This document shows positions 27,024 to 36,235 of a DNA stretch of 64,000 bases, one piece after another. How positions within the stretch are numbered: the stretch's first letter is position 1; every line of letters starts with the position of its first letter. The stretch is from Pseudogemmobacter lacusdianii (lineage in GTDB: Bacteria; Pseudomonadota; Alphaproteobacteria; Rhodobacterales; Rhodobacteraceae), in the NCBI RefSeq assembly GCF_030848395.1, contig NZ_JAVDBT010000006.1, positions 172,617 through 236,616 of the forward strand, given 5' to 3'. The translations under genes and the position numbers were made by a program. The notes under the pieces were generated by a model. The model saw nothing but the letters and a program-made list of their open reading frames with translations. It made no database searches and was not told where the DNA came from.

Positions 27024-27161
27024 ATGCGTGCGCTTTTGTTGTTGAGCCTTCTGACCCTTGCAGCTTGCGGCGCCGATGGCCCGCCGCGCGCTCCGGGCCA
27101 AGATGCCCCCCCGGCCAATGGCTTTTCCGGCCAGCTGACCATCGGCACTGTAGGGCGCTGA
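27024..27161 (+). CDS. lptM: LptM-like mini-lipoprotein between argH and lysA
   Basis: A 45-residue reading frame starting ATG 27024, with AAGGATC upstream and TGA at 27159-27161. The signal peptide RALLLLSLLTLAAC ends in the lipobox LAAC (Cys15). The mature start CGADGPPRAPGQ resembles the CGxKGPLxxP start of YifL/LptM, a small lipoprotein that helps LptD-LptE assembly in E. coli and is commonly encoded next to lysA. Position, size and lipobox all fit; the charged residue and Pro spacing differ from enterobacterial LptM, so homology should be treated as likely, not proven. The C-terminal part (GFSGQLTIGTVGR) is unassigned. Confidence 0.65.
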   Translation: MRALLLLSLLTLAACGADGPPRAPGQDAPPANGFSGQLTIGTVGR

Positions 27162-27182
27162 TATTTTGAAAAGCGGCGAGGC

Positions 27183-27200
27183 GGAGGCTTTAAAGCCTCC
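27183..27200. repeat. Perfect 18-bp palindrome before lysA
   Basis: GGAGGCTTTAAAGCCTCC is self-complementary and is followed by a second stem CCGATTT/AAATCGG (about 27204-27224). It lies in the 128-bp gap between the lipoprotein and lysA and could be an mRNA structure or a dimeric-protein site. Confidence 0.5.
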
Positions 27201-27289
27201 GTCCCGATTTCAGGGCAGAAATCGGCGCTTTGCTCTATCCAAACGCGCGTCTATATCGGCGAGATATGTTTTCGGCGAAGGGTGCTGCG

Positions 27290-28555
27290 ATGGATCATTT
27301 CCTTTATCAGGACGGCGCTCTGCACGCCGAGGGCGTGGCAATCGCCGATATCGCGGCGAAGGTCGGCACACCCTTCTACGTCTATTCAAGCGCCACGCTG
27401 ACCCGGCATTTCCAGCTTTTCACCGAGGCCCTGTCGCCGCTGCAGCATCTGGTGTGCTTTGCGATCAAATCGCTTTCGAACGTGGCTGTGCTGAAGGTTC
27501 TGGGCGATCTGGGCGCGGGCATGGATGTGGTCTCAATCGGGGAATATCTGCGCGCCAAGGCGGCGGGCGTTCCGGGTGAGCGCATCGTTTTCTCCGGCGT
27601 TGGCAAGACGCGTGATGAAATTCGGGCGGCGTTGGAGGGCGGCATCCGCCAGTTCAACGTTGAGTCCGAGCCTGAGATGCGGGCGATCTCGGAAGTGGCC
27701 ACGGCGCTTGGAGTGGTTGCCCCGATTGCGATCCGGGTGAACCCGGATGTCGATGCCAAGACCCATGAGAAGATCGCCACCGGAAAGTCTGAAAATAAGT
27801 TCGGCATCCCGATCGCCAAAGCGCGTGCGGCCTATGCCGAAGCGGCGGCGCTGCCGGGGCTGAAGATCGTCGGCGTCGATGTGCATATCGGCAGCCAGCT
27901 GACCGAACTTGCGCCCTTTGAGGCGGCGTTCCTGAAGGTGCGCGAGCTGACCTTGCAGCTGCGCGAGGATGGCCACAGCATTGAACGCCTCGATCTGGGC
28001 GGCGGTTTGGGCATTCCCTACACCCGCTCAAACGAAGCGCCGCCTTTGCCGACCGATTACGGTGCGATGATCAAGCGGGTTTTGGGCGATCTGGGCGCCG
28101 AGATTGAGATTGAGCCGGGTCGGCTGATCTCGGGCAATTCGGGGCTTTTGGTCTCGGGCGTGATCTATGTGAAGAACGGCGAGGGCCGGGATTTCCTGAT
28201 CGTCGATGCGGCGATGAATGACCTCGTGCGGCCGTCGATGTATGGCGCGCATCACGACATTATCCCGGTGGTGGAGCCGGTTCCGGGTGGCCCGACGCAA
28301 TCTTTCGACATCGTCGGCCCGGTTTGCGAGACCGGCGATACCTTTGCCAAATCCCGCGAGCTGCCGCTTTTGGCCGAGGGCGATCTGGTCGCCTTCCGCT
28401 CGGCCGGGGCCTATGGCGCGGTGATGGCGTCCGAGTATAACTCGCGCCCGCTGATCCCCGAGGTGCTGGTGCAGGGGGATCAATTCGCCGTCATTCGCGA
28501 GCGGCCGAGCTATGAGGAAATGATTTCCCGCGATAAGATCCCTGAGTGGCTGTAA
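27290..28555 (+). CDS. lysA: Diaminopimelate decarboxylase
   Basis: A 421-residue PLP enzyme making lysine from meso-diaminopimelate. ATG 27290 with AAGGGTG upstream gives the usual start (MDHFLYQDGALHAEGV). The PLP lysine is in CFAIKSLSN near residue 59. VDVHIGSQ, the glycine-rich LDLGGGLGIPY, EPGRLISGNSG and GPVCETGDTFA with the substrate-binding Cys are all present. It follows argH and the small lipoprotein and precedes the TIGR02302 gene, an order conserved in the family. Confidence 0.96.
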   Translation: MDHFLYQDGALHAEGVAIADIAAKVGTPFYVYSSATLTRHFQLFTEALSPLQHLVCFAIKSLSNVAVLKVLGDLGAGMDVVSIGEYLRAKAAGVPGERIVFSGVGKTRDEIRAALEGGIRQFNVESEPEMRAISEVATALGVVAPIAIRVNPDVDAKTHEKIATGKSENKFGIPIAKARAAYAEAAALPGLKIVGVDVHIGSQLTELAPFEAAFLKVRELTLQLREDGHSIERLDLGGGLGIPYTRSNEAPPLPTDYGAMIKRVLGDLGAEIEIEPGRLISGNSGLLVSGVIYVKNGEGRDFLIVDAAMNDLVRPSMYGAHHDIIPVVEPVPGGPTQSFDIVGPVCETGDTFAKSRELPLLAEGDLVAFRSAGAYGAVMASEYNSRPLIPEVLVQGDQFAVIRERPSYEEMISRDKIPEWL

Positions 28556-28612
28556 CCGCCGGGGCCGTCTCTTCATGGCCCTGATCCCCCTCCCCTTTGG
28601 CAAAGGCGCTGA

Positions 28613-31069
28613 ATGACCGGTAAGACCCCGCCCGATGCCTTGAAGGCGCTGGTTTGGCCGCTGCGGCTGACCAAAGCGGGGCTTTGGGCCGAGCGGATTG
28701 TGCGGGCGTTTTGGCCGCTTTGGACGCTGGTGTTGCTGAGTTTCTCGGCCTTGGCCTTTGGCTTGCAGGATCTGGGGCCGCTGTTCTGGGTGCAGATCGC
28801 GGCCGGGATTGTGGGCCTTGCGGCTTTGGCCCTTGCCGCTTGGGGCTGGTGGCAGTTCCGCCGCCCGACGGAAGAGGAGGCGGTCGCGCGGCTTGATGCC
28901 TCGCTGCCCGGGCGGCCCTTGGCTGCCCTGCGCGACAGCCAAGCGATTGGGGCGGATGATCCGGCCTCTTTGGCGGTCTGGCGCGCGCATTTGCGGCGGA
29001 TGGCCGAGCGGGCGAAGACGGCAAAGCCGGTGGCGCCGGATTTGCAGCTGTCTTCCCGCGACCCTTACGCTTTGCGCTATGTCGCACTGATCGCGGCGGT
29101 GATGGCGGCGATGTTCGGCTCGCTCTGGCAGGTGTCTTCGGTGGTCGGGCTTGCGCCCGGACCGGCGGTGGCGGCGGTGGCCGGACCATCGTGGGAGGGC
29201 TGGGCCAAGCCGCCGTCCTACACGGGCAAACCCTCAATCTATCTGGGTGATGTGACGGCGCCCGAGCTTGAGCTGCCGGTGGGCAGCCAGATCCAGATCC
29301 GGTTCTACGGCACCGACAGCCCGCTTTCGATTGACCAAAGCATCGCGCAGGTCGCTCCAGAACCGGCTGGCGCTGAGGGTTCTGAGCCGATGGCCGGGGT
29401 GACCAAGCTGGTCGTCAGCCAATCGGGAGAGCTGGCGATCGATGGCCCCGGCGGTCGCAGATGGCAGATCATCGCCACACCCGATGCCGCGCCGATGATC
29501 GAAGTGATGGGCGAGATGAAGCGTGAGGCGGATGGACGCTTCAAGCAAAGCTTCAAGGCCCGCGATGATTACGGCGTGACGGCGGGGCGGGTGGAGATTT
29601 CGCTCGACCTCGATAAGGTCTCGCGCCGCTATGGGCTGAGCGCGGAGCCGGAAGCGATTGCGCCGGTCACCTTGGATCTGCCGATGCCGATGAAGGGCGG
29701 GCGCAAAGATTTTACCGAAGTGCTGCTCGACGATCTGTCGAAATCTTTGCTGTCGAACATGCCCGTCAGCATGGTCTTCACCGCGACCGATGCCGCCGGG
29801 CAAGAGGGCCATTCCGCGCCTTATGAGGTGGTTCTGCACGGTCGACGCTTCTTTGATCCCGTCGCGGCGGCGGTGATCGAGATGCGGCGCGATCTGCTGT
29901 GGTCGCGCAGCAATGCGCCGCGCGTGTCGGATGTCTTGAAGGCGATCTCGCATCGCCCTGAAGATCTGATCCGCTCACAACGCGCGGCTTTGCATCTGCG
30001 CGTGGCTTTGCGCGAGCTCGATAAGATCAAAGACGACATGACCAGCGAGCAGCGCGAGGCGATGGCCGAGACGCTGTGGAACATTGCGTTGATGTTTGAA
30101 GAGGGTGATCTCGCCTCGGCGATGGAGCGGTTGCAGCGGGCGCAGGACCGGCTGGAGGAAGCCATTCGCAATGGCGCCTCTCCGGAAGAGATTGAGCAGC
30201 TGATGAAAGAGCTGCAGCAAGCGATGAAGGATTACACCCGCGAGTTGGGTGAGCAGGCGCAGCGTGACCCTTCGGCGCAAGGTCAGGGCGAATCGCGTGA
30301 GATCACTGGCGATCAGCTGCAGCAGATGCTGGATGAGATTGAGCGGCTGATGAAGGAAGGCAAAACCGCCGAGGCGATGGCCCTGATGGAGCAGCTGCGC
30401 CAGCTGATGGAGAACCTGCAAGTTCAGCAAGGCCAAGGCGGCGAGGGGGATGGCGACGGCGACGGCCCGATGCGCGAGCTGGGCGATACGCTGAAGGACC
30501 AGCAGGGCCTGTCGGATGACGCCTACCGCGACATGCAGCGTGGCCGCTCGGGCCAAGAGCCGGGGCAGGATCCGGGCGAGTTGGCCGAGCGGCAGCGCGA
30601 GTTGCGCGACCGTTTGGGCCAGTTGCAAGACCAGGAATTGCCCGGTGATGGCAGCGAGAAGGGCGAAGCGGGCCGCGACGCCTTGGAAGGCGCTGCGCGG
30701 TCAATGGAAGAGGCCGAGCGCGCCTTGGAAGAGGGCGATCTTGACAGTGCGCTGGACCATCAGGCCGATGCCTTGGAAGCGATGCGCGAAGGCATGAAGG
30801 ACTTTGGCGAGGCCTTGGCCGAGGAACGCCGCGAGGGCCAAGAGCCGGGTGGCAGCTCGCAGGCCGAGCGCACCGATCCCAATGGCCGCGACCCCTTGGG
30901 ACGCGAGCCGGGCGATGGCGCGCGGATCGGCAGCGACCGCAATATGGTGCAAAACACCCCCGACCAGCGCGCCCAAGAGTTGACGGATGAAATCCGCCGC
31001 CGCTCGGGCCAAACGGAACGGCCTGCGGAAGAGTTGGATTACCTTAAGCGGTTGCTTGAGCTTTTCTGA
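28613..31069 (+). CDS. TIGR02302-family (DUF4175) membrane protein with long Gln-rich coiled coil
   Basis: An 818-residue alphaproteobacterial protein. Two membrane spans lie at about 33-80 and a third near 142-162. A central beta-rich part follows (about 190-420). From about 470 to 790 the sequence is helical, Glu/Gln/Asp-rich and low complexity (MKELQQAMKDYTRELGEQAQRD; LQVQQGQGGEGDGDGDGP). It is nearly always next to lysA in this class. Function is not known; topology suggests an envelope protein with a large periplasmic part. A strong terminator follows. Confidence 0.88.
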   Translation: MTGKTPPDALKALVWPLRLTKAGLWAERIVRAFWPLWTLVLLSFSALAFGLQDLGPLFWVQIAAGIVGLAALALAAWGWWQFRRPTEEEAVARLDASLPGRPLAALRDSQAIGADDPASLAVWRAHLRRMAERAKTAKPVAPDLQLSSRDPYALRYVALIAAVMAAMFGSLWQVSSVVGLAPGPAVAAVAGPSWEGWAKPPSYTGKPSIYLGDVTAPELELPVGSQIQIRFYGTDSPLSIDQSIAQVAPEPAGAEGSEPMAGVTKLVVSQSGELAIDGPGGRRWQIIATPDAAPMIEVMGEMKREADGRFKQSFKARDDYGVTAGRVEISLDLDKVSRRYGLSAEPEAIAPVTLDLPMPMKGGRKDFTEVLLDDLSKSLLSNMPVSMVFTATDAAGQEGHSAPYEVVLHGRRFFDPVAAAVIEMRRDLLWSRSNAPRVSDVLKAISHRPEDLIRSQRAALHLRVALRELDKIKDDMTSEQREAMAETLWNIALMFEEGDLASAMERLQRAQDRLEEAIRNGASPEEIEQLMKELQQAMKDYTRELGEQAQRDPSAQGQGESREITGDQLQQMLDEIERLMKEGKTAEAMALMEQLRQLMENLQVQQGQGGEGDGDGDGPMRELGDTLKDQQGLSDDAYRDMQRGRSGQEPGQDPGELAERQRELRDRLGQLQDQELPGDGSEKGEAGRDALEGAARSMEEAERALEEGDLDSALDHQADALEAMREGMKDFGEALAEERREGQEPGGSSQAERTDPNGRDPLGREPGDGARIGSDRNMVQNTPDQRAQELTDEIRRRSGQTERPAEELDYLKRLLELF

Positions 31070-31085
31070 CCCCAGAGGCACGAGG

Positions 31086-31130
31086 CAAAAGAAGAAAGCC
31101 GCAACAAGATGTTGCGGCTTTCTTCTTTTG
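31086..31130. terminator. Bidirectional terminator with perfect 20-bp stem
   Basis: The arm 31086-31105 (CAAAAGAAGAAAGCCGCAAC) is fully complementary to 31111-31130 around loop AAGAT. It sits between converging genes ending at 31069 and 31142. Confidence 0.85.
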
Positions 31131-31141
31131 CGGTCAGCCGC

Positions 31142-32176
31142 TTAGCTGGCGGTGCTGGTCAGAGACGCTGTGGCGGCGTTCATCTGCTGGTTCAGCCAGA
31201 TCCGCAAACCATCGACGAAGCTCACATAGCTGTCGAGATGGGGCTGAATCTGCGGCAGTTGCGCGCCAAGTTGCGGTGCCAGAACATAGGCGGCAGAGGC
31301 CAGCAGCAAGATGAGGATCGCGAAAAGGAACCCAACCCGGAAGCTGCGGCTGCCGCTGGTAAGGTCGGGCAAAGCCTCGACCTCGGCGTCGAGCGCGGCG
31401 GCATCGCCGGGTTGCAGGGTTGAGTTGATCTCTTCAACATCGGGCAAAAGATCGCGCCGGGCCGGGGGACGCGGCGGCTCGGGCGGCGCAGCATCGGGGT
31501 CACGGCCCTCAAGCATGGCAAGACGGCGCTGCACCGGAGTGAGGCCAGCGCCGGCGGCATCGATCGCCAATTCGGGCTGCACCTGCATTTGGCCCTCGGC
31601 CTCGGCCTTGCGACCGGCGCGCTGCGCCTCAATCCGGCGGGCTTCGGCCTCGCGCTCGGCCTCTTCGCGCAAAAGCGCGCGCAGGTCTTCGTCAAGCTCA
31701 GGCCGCGGCATAAGGGGCGCGCCGGGCGCGGGCGGGGGGGCGGAATCCTGCAGCACCGCACCAATGGCCGCTTGCAAAGCAGCGTCATCCTGCGCTGGCG
31801 GTTCGGCATCTGTCACTTCGAACTCGGCCGAGGGCGCGTTCAGCGCGGCTTGCAACTCGGCCTCGGCATCCGCTTGGGCCAAAGCTTCGGCGACGGGCCG
31901 CCCCTGTCCGGCCGCGTGCAAGGGCGGCGGGGTGAAGTCATCGAGAGCGGGCGTGCGCCCGACGGCTGCGGGGTCTTCGCTTAACTCATCGTCAAAGCTG
32001 TCGGCCTCTGCCCAAGCATCGTCCACAGCCGCAGGCTCTGGCGTTGCGAAGGGGTCCTGCTGCGCTTGGAACCAAGCATGGCCGCAAGCCGAGCATTGGA
32101 CATCGCGCCCTCCCTCGGGGATTGCGCCATCCGGAACTTCGTATTTTGCATCGCAATTCGGGCAGACCAGCCGCAT
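31142..32176 (-). CDS. MJ0042-type zinc-ribbon protein with C-terminal membrane span
   Basis: A 344-residue protein. The ATG at 32176 gives MRLVCPNCDAKYEVPDGAIP, the standard zinc-finger start: CPNC (residues 5-8) and CSACGHAW (about 29-36) bind one zinc. A long acidic, Ala/Pro-rich linker (about 40-250) is followed by one hydrophobic span (VGFLFAILILLLASAAYVLAP) near 280-300 and a short outer tail. Many alphaproteobacteria have one copy, often near ftsE; its function is unknown. It is divergent from ftsE. Confidence 0.82.
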   Translation of the reverse strand: MRLVCPNCDAKYEVPDGAIPEGGRDVQCSACGHAWFQAQQDPFATPEPAAVDDAWAEADSFDDELSEDPAAVGRTPALDDFTPPPLHAAGQGRPVAEALAQADAEAELQAALNAPSAEFEVTDAEPPAQDDAALQAAIGAVLQDSAPPPAPGAPLMPRPELDEDLRALLREEAEREAEARRIEAQRAGRKAEAEGQMQVQPELAIDAAGAGLTPVQRRLAMLEGRDPDAAPPEPPRPPARRDLLPDVEEINSTLQPGDAAALDAEVEALPDLTSGSRSFRVGFLFAILILLLASAAYVLAPQLGAQLPQIQPHLDSYVSFVDGLRIWLNQQMNAATASLTSTAS

Positions 32177-32355
32177 CCAACACTCCCCAAACTGGGCTTC
32201 GCCGCACCAATTCAACTTTGTTGTAGCAACGATATCGTTCCTCTCCAAGAGTTTGTGCCTCGGTCTTGTCTAATGCTAAAGCCTCGTGCGATTGAAAGCA
32301 CAGCTGACGCGCGCCATCATGGCCCGCAGATCGCTTAAAATTGGGTGCAGTCACA

Positions 32356-33027
32356 GTGATCGCCTTTGAGAATGTGGCCTATAATTACGGCGGCGGAGAG
32401 CTTCTGAGCGAGGTCAGCTTGCGGCTGGCGCCGGGCTCGTTTCACTTTCTGACCGGGCCTTCCGGGGCGGGCAAAACCACCTTTCTAAAGCTGGCTTATG
32501 CCGATTTGCTGCCCACCTCGGGCCATGTCACTTTGTTTGACCGCGAAGTGCGCAGCCTAAGCCGTGATGAGATTGCCCATACCCGTCGGCGGATTGGCGT
32601 GGTGCATCAAGATGTGCAGTTTCTCGACCACATGCCTTTGGCGGCCAATGTGCAGCTGCCGCTGACGGTGGCGGGCAAGGGCGGCGATCTGGCGGATCTG
32701 AAGGATTTGCTGACTTGGGTCGGGCTTGGCCATCTGGCCGATGCGGTGCCGCCCTCGCTTTCGGGCGGTGAGCGGCAGCGCGCGGCTTTGGCGCGGGCGA
32801 TCATCATGGACCCCGATGTCATCATCGCGGACGAGCCCACGGGCAACGTCGATTGGGAGATGAGCTTGCGGCTGTTGACGCTGCTGGTCGAGCTCAATCG
32901 GATGGGCAAGACCATTGTGGTTGCTACCCATGATCTGAACTTGATCCGGCAAGCCAAGGCGCAGGTGCCCGCACGGGTGCTGCGGATTGCGCGGCGGCGG
33001 ATTCAGCTGGCGGGGGCAGATCTATGA
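32356..33027 (+). CDS. ftsE: Cell-division ATP-binding protein FtsE
   Basis: A 223-residue ABC ATPase. Walker A GPSGAGKTTFLKLAYADLLPTSG, signature LSGGERQRAALARAI, Walker B DVIIADEPTGNVD and switch ATHDLNLI are as in FtsE, which with FtsX activates periplasmic cell-wall hydrolases at the septum. The GTG at 32356 has GGGTG upstream at good spacing; a TTG at 32341 is also open but has no ribosome-binding site. It overlaps ftsX by 4 nt (ATGA). Confidence 0.9.
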   Translation: MIAFENVAYNYGGGELLSEVSLRLAPGSFHFLTGPSGAGKTTFLKLAYADLLPTSGHVTLFDREVRSLSRDEIAHTRRRIGVVHQDVQFLDHMPLAANVQLPLTVAGKGGDLADLKDLLTWVGLGHLADAVPPSLSGGERQRAALARAIIMDPDVIIADEPTGNVDWEMSLRLLTLLVELNRMGKTIVVATHDLNLIRQAKAQVPARVLRIARRRIQLAGADL

Positions 33028-33926
33028 GATGGCCCGCCGCCTTGCTGCGCCTTCTGGATATGGGCAAACAGGCCGAGCGTGTGGTGCCGCCCACGGGCCA
33101 TACCGCTTGGCTGACCAGCTTTACCGCGGGTGCGATGACCTTCCTTTGCGTCTTTGCCTTGGCTCTGTCCTTGGCCTCGGGGCGGCTGGCGGATCGCTGG
33201 TCGGATGCTTTGGCGCGGACGGCGACAATTCGGCTGTCGGCGCCGCCCGATCAGATGCAGTTGCAAACCGATGCGATCTTGCTTCTGCTCTCCACCACCC
33301 CCGGCATCGAAAGCGCCAAGGCCCTGAGCGATGACGAGGCGCGGGCTTTGCTTGAGCCGTGGTTCGGCCCTGATCTGCCGATCGAGGCGCTGCCGATCCC
33401 GCGGCTGATTGAGATCATCGAGGCAGATCCCGGCTATGACGGCGCGGGCCTGCGTCAGCGGCTCGCGGCCGAGGCGCCGGGTGCGGTGCTGGACGATCAC
33501 ACCCGCTGGCGCCGCCCCTTGGCCGAGGCGGCGGGGCGGTTGCGCCTGTTGGGCTGGCTGGCGATTGGGCTGATTGGCTTCACCATGGCAGCGATGATTA
33601 CGCTGGCCGCCAATGCCTCGCTTGCGGCCAATGCGCAGGTGGTGCGGGTGCTGCGGCTGATTGGGGCGCGTGACAGCTATATCGCCCGCGCCTTCGTGCG
33701 TCGCTTCACCTTGCGCGCGCTTTCGGGCTCGGTCGTGGGCGCCATCTGCGGTGCGATTGGTGTGGCGCTTCTGCCCAGTGCCGATGCCGCGGGTGGCTTT
33801 TTGACCGGGCTTGGCTTTACCGGAGCGGGCTGGCTTTGGCCCTTGGTGCTGCCGCCGCTGGCCGCCGTGGTGGCCTTTGCCGCCACCCGCCGGGCGGCGT
33901 TTCAGAAATTGCGAGAACTGCCATGA
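33024..33926 (+). CDS. ftsX: Cell-division permease FtsX
   Basis: A 300-residue membrane protein with four spans at about 32-54, 173-200, 225-250 and 265-285, and a periplasmic domain between the first two (PGIESAKALSDDEARALLEPWFG is the recognisable stretch). This is the FtsX topology. It lies downstream of ftsE with a 4-nt overlap, and its own stop overlaps the acyltransferase start (ATGA), so three genes are translationally coupled. No EnvC-like gene is nearby. Confidence 0.9.
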   Translation: MRWPAALLRLLDMGKQAERVVPPTGHTAWLTSFTAGAMTFLCVFALALSLASGRLADRWSDALARTATIRLSAPPDQMQLQTDAILLLLSTTPGIESAKALSDDEARALLEPWFGPDLPIEALPIPRLIEIIEADPGYDGAGLRQRLAAEAPGAVLDDHTRWRRPLAEAAGRLRLLGWLAIGLIGFTMAAMITLAANASLAANAQVVRVLRLIGARDSYIARAFVRRFTLRALSGSVVGAICGAIGVALLPSADAAGGFLTGLGFTGAGWLWPLVLPPLAAVVAFAATRRAAFQKLRELP

Positions 33927-34648
33927 TTGTCCTTCGCTGGGTCTTGTCGCTGATCTTTATCATCCAGATGTATCTGGCGATGGCGGTGATCGCGGTGCTT
34001 TTTGCACCTTGGGCTTTGTTCTCACGCCGGGGGGCTTTGGCTGCCTGCAAAACCTATTGCCGCTGGGTGATCTTTACCCTGCGCTGGCTTTGCGGCACCC
34101 GCTGTGAAGTGCGTGGCACGCCGCCGACGGGTGAGGTTTTGGTGGCCGCAAAGCACCAAAGCTTCCTTGATATCATCATGATCTTCAACGCCGTCCCCTC
34201 GGGCAAGTTCATCATGAAGCGCGAGTTGATGTATGCGCCCTTCCTTGGCCAATATGCGATGCGGCTTGGCTGTGTGCCGGTGGATCGCGGCAAGCGCGGC
34301 AATGCGGTCACCAAGATGAAGGCCGATGTCGCCAAGGGGGCAGCGCATCCGGGCCAGCTTATCATCTACCCGCAAGGCACCCGCGTCGCGCCGGGGGTCG
34401 AGATGCCCTATAAGGTGGGCACAGGCCTTCTTTACACGCAGCTGGAGCAGCCTTGTGTGCCGGTGGCAACCAATGTCGGTCTCTTCTGGCCGCGCCGGGG
34501 CATCCTGCGCAAGCCGGGCCTTGCCGTGGTCGAGTTCCTGCCCGAGATCCCGCCCGGCCTGCCGGTGAAAGAGTTCATGCGCCAGCTTGAAAGCGTGGTG
34601 GAAACCCATTCCGATAAGCTGCAAGCTGAGGCAGGCTTTCACGGCTAA
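33923..34648 (+). CDS. 1-acylglycerol-3-phosphate acyltransferase (PlsC family)
   Basis: A 241-residue membrane-associated acyltransferase. An N-terminal hydrophobic segment (about 5-30) precedes the catalytic HX4D motif, KHQSFLD (His78, Asp83). FIMKRELMYAPFLGQYAMRLGCVPVDR and YPQGTR (the usual EGTR) follow as substrate-binding blocks. It makes phosphatidic acid from lysophosphatidic acid. Gln replaces the common Glu/Pro before GTR, a known variation. Coupled to ftsX by a 4-nt overlap. Confidence 0.9.
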   Translation: MIVLRWVLSLIFIIQMYLAMAVIAVLFAPWALFSRRGALAACKTYCRWVIFTLRWLCGTRCEVRGTPPTGEVLVAAKHQSFLDIIMIFNAVPSGKFIMKRELMYAPFLGQYAMRLGCVPVDRGKRGNAVTKMKADVAKGAAHPGQLIIYPQGTRVAPGVEMPYKVGTGLLYTQLEQPCVPVATNVGLFWPRRGILRKPGLAVVEFLPEIPPGLPVKEFMRQLESVVETHSDKLQAEAGFHG

Positions 34649-34662
34649 AGGATAGGGTCGGC

Positions 34663-35007
34663 ATGGCGACGCAAGCTGCGACGATTGCGCATATCCTTGA
34701 TACGCTTGCCATGCTGCCGCTGACGAGCCGCAAGATGTTTGGCGAATATGCGCTTTATCTTGAGGGGCGCACGGTGGCCTTCGTCTGCGATGACACGTTG
34801 TTCATCAAGCCTACGCCGGGGGCTAAGGCCCTGCTGCCCGAGGCTGAAATGGCCCCGGCCTATCCCGGCTCAAAGGATTACATCCTCGGCTCTGAGCTTT
34901 TGGATGAGCCGGACTTCTGCGCGCAGGTTTTGCGAGCGGTGATGCAAGACACCCCGCCGCCAAAGCCAAAAGCCCCGCGCAAGAAAAAGGCGGCGAAACT
35001 GGCTTAA
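34663..35007 (+). CDS. TfoX/Sxy N-terminal-domain protein
   Basis: A 114-residue protein. LPLTSRKMFGEYALYLEGRTVAFVCDDTLFIKPTPGAKAL is the TfoX N-terminal domain pattern. The end is a lysine-rich tail (KPKAPRKKKAAKLA). In gammaproteobacteria TfoX proteins regulate competence; stand-alone N-domains in alphaproteobacteria have no known role. It lies 14 nt behind the acyltransferase gene and ends the ftsEX cluster. Confidence 0.85.
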   Translation: MATQAATIAHILDTLAMLPLTSRKMFGEYALYLEGRTVAFVCDDTLFIKPTPGAKALLPEAEMAPAYPGSKDYILGSELLDEPDFCAQVLRAVMQDTPPPKPKAPRKKKAAKLA

Positions 35008-35031
35008 AAGCTCAGCGGGGGCCAGCACAGC

Positions 35032-35104
35032 AAAAAGCCGGCCTTCTGAACCGCTGCCCCGGCCCCGAATGGGCCAGAGCCAGCGCCAAAAGACCGGCTT
35101 TTTT
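35032..35104. terminator. Long-loop bidirectional terminator between tfoX-like gene and accA
   Basis: AAAAAGCCGG (35032-35041) is complementary to CCGGCTTTTT (35094-35103) around a 52-nt structured loop that includes GGCC pairs. On the minus strand it follows accA. The left arm runs into the sequence GCCTTCTGAAC, also found at about 43493. Confidence 0.6.
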
Positions 35105-35117
35105 CAAGAGTGAGCCC

Positions 35118-36077
35118 TTAGGCTGCGAGGCCCTTGGCCCCCATCGACAGGAACTTCTCGCGGCGGTCCTTGATGATCGCATCGCGCTTCTTGCCCGACA
35201 GGTCCTTCAGCATCGCCTCAATCGCTTTGCCAACGGCGTCAATCGCCTCTTTCGGTGCGCGCTGCGCGCCGCCGACCGGCTCATTCACGATGCGGTCGAT
35301 GAGGCCCAGCTTTTGCAGGTCTTGCGCGGTCAGGCGCAAAGCCTCGGCCGCTTCGCGCATCTTATCGGCGTCTTTCCAAAGGATCGAGGCACAGCCTTCA
35401 GGGCTAATCACCGAATAGACCGAGTGTTCCAGCATGGCGATGCGGTTGGCCGTCGCAAAGGCCACAGCGCCGCCCGAGCCACCCTCGCCGATCACCACCG
35501 AGATCAGCGGCACGCCAAGCGACAGGCATTTCTCGGTCGAGCGGGCAATCGCCTCGGCCTGACCGCGCTCTTCCGCGCCCTTGCCCGGATAGGCACCGGG
35601 GGTGTCAACCAGCGTGATCACCGGCAGGCCAAAGCGGTCGGCCAGATCCATCAGGCGAATGGCTTTGCGGTAGCCCTCGGGGCGAGCCATGCCGAAATTC
35701 CGCTCGATGCGGGATTTGGTGTCATTGCCCTTTTCATGGCCGATCACCATGATGGGACGGTCATTGAAGCGGGCAAGGCCGCCCATGACCGCATGGTCAT
35801 CGGCAAAGGCGCGGTCGCCAGCAAGGGGGGTGTATTCGGTGAACAACGCCTCGATGTAATCGCGGCAATGCGGCCGGTCCGGGTGACGCGCCACTTGGCA
35901 CTTCTGCCATGCGCTCAGCCCCTTATACATGTCGCGCAGCGCCGTCTCGGCTTTGCGATCCAAAGCTTCGGCCTCTTTCGAGACATCCATGCCTTCGGAT
36001 TGCCGAGCCATCGCCCGCAACTCCTCGGCCTTGCCTTCGATCTCTGCCAGAGGCTTTTCGAAATCAAGGTAGATCAT
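35118..36077 (-). CDS. accA: Acetyl-CoA carboxylase carboxyltransferase subunit alpha
   Basis: A 319-residue subunit of the enzyme that commits acetyl-CoA to fatty-acid synthesis. [21 protein letters not shown] at the start, [29 protein letters not shown]-type [41 protein letters not shown], and IGEGGSGGA are all family blocks. Length is typical. It lies alone on the minus strand with a terminator after it; accD is not in the window. Confidence 0.96.
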   Translation of the reverse strand: MIYLDFEKPLAEIEGKAEELRAMARQSEGMDVSKEAEALDRKAETALRDMYKGLSAWQKCQVARHPDRPHCRDYIEALFTEYTPLAGDRAFADDHAVMGGLARFNDRPIMVIGHEKGNDTKSRIERNFGMARPEGYRKAIRLMDLADRFGLPVITLVDTPGAYPGKGAEERGQAEAIARSTEKCLSLGVPLISVVIGEGGSGGAVAFATANRIAMLEHSVYSVISPEGCASILWKDADKMREAAEALRLTAQDLQKLGLIDRIVNEPVGGAQRAPKEAIDAVGKAIEAMLKDLSGKKRDAIIKDRREKFLSMGAKGLAA

Positions 36078-36235
36078 ACAAGAGACCCTCTTTGTCAGGC
36101 CCCCTATATGGCCGCAGGGGGCACAAAGCGCAACCTACAGCGCGACGGCTTTGCACGAAGGAAGCGAAGGAAGCCGCAAGAAGAGCCCGTTCTGTTCTGC
36201 GCTGGCCCTTAAAAGCCAGAGCAGATCAGATCACA

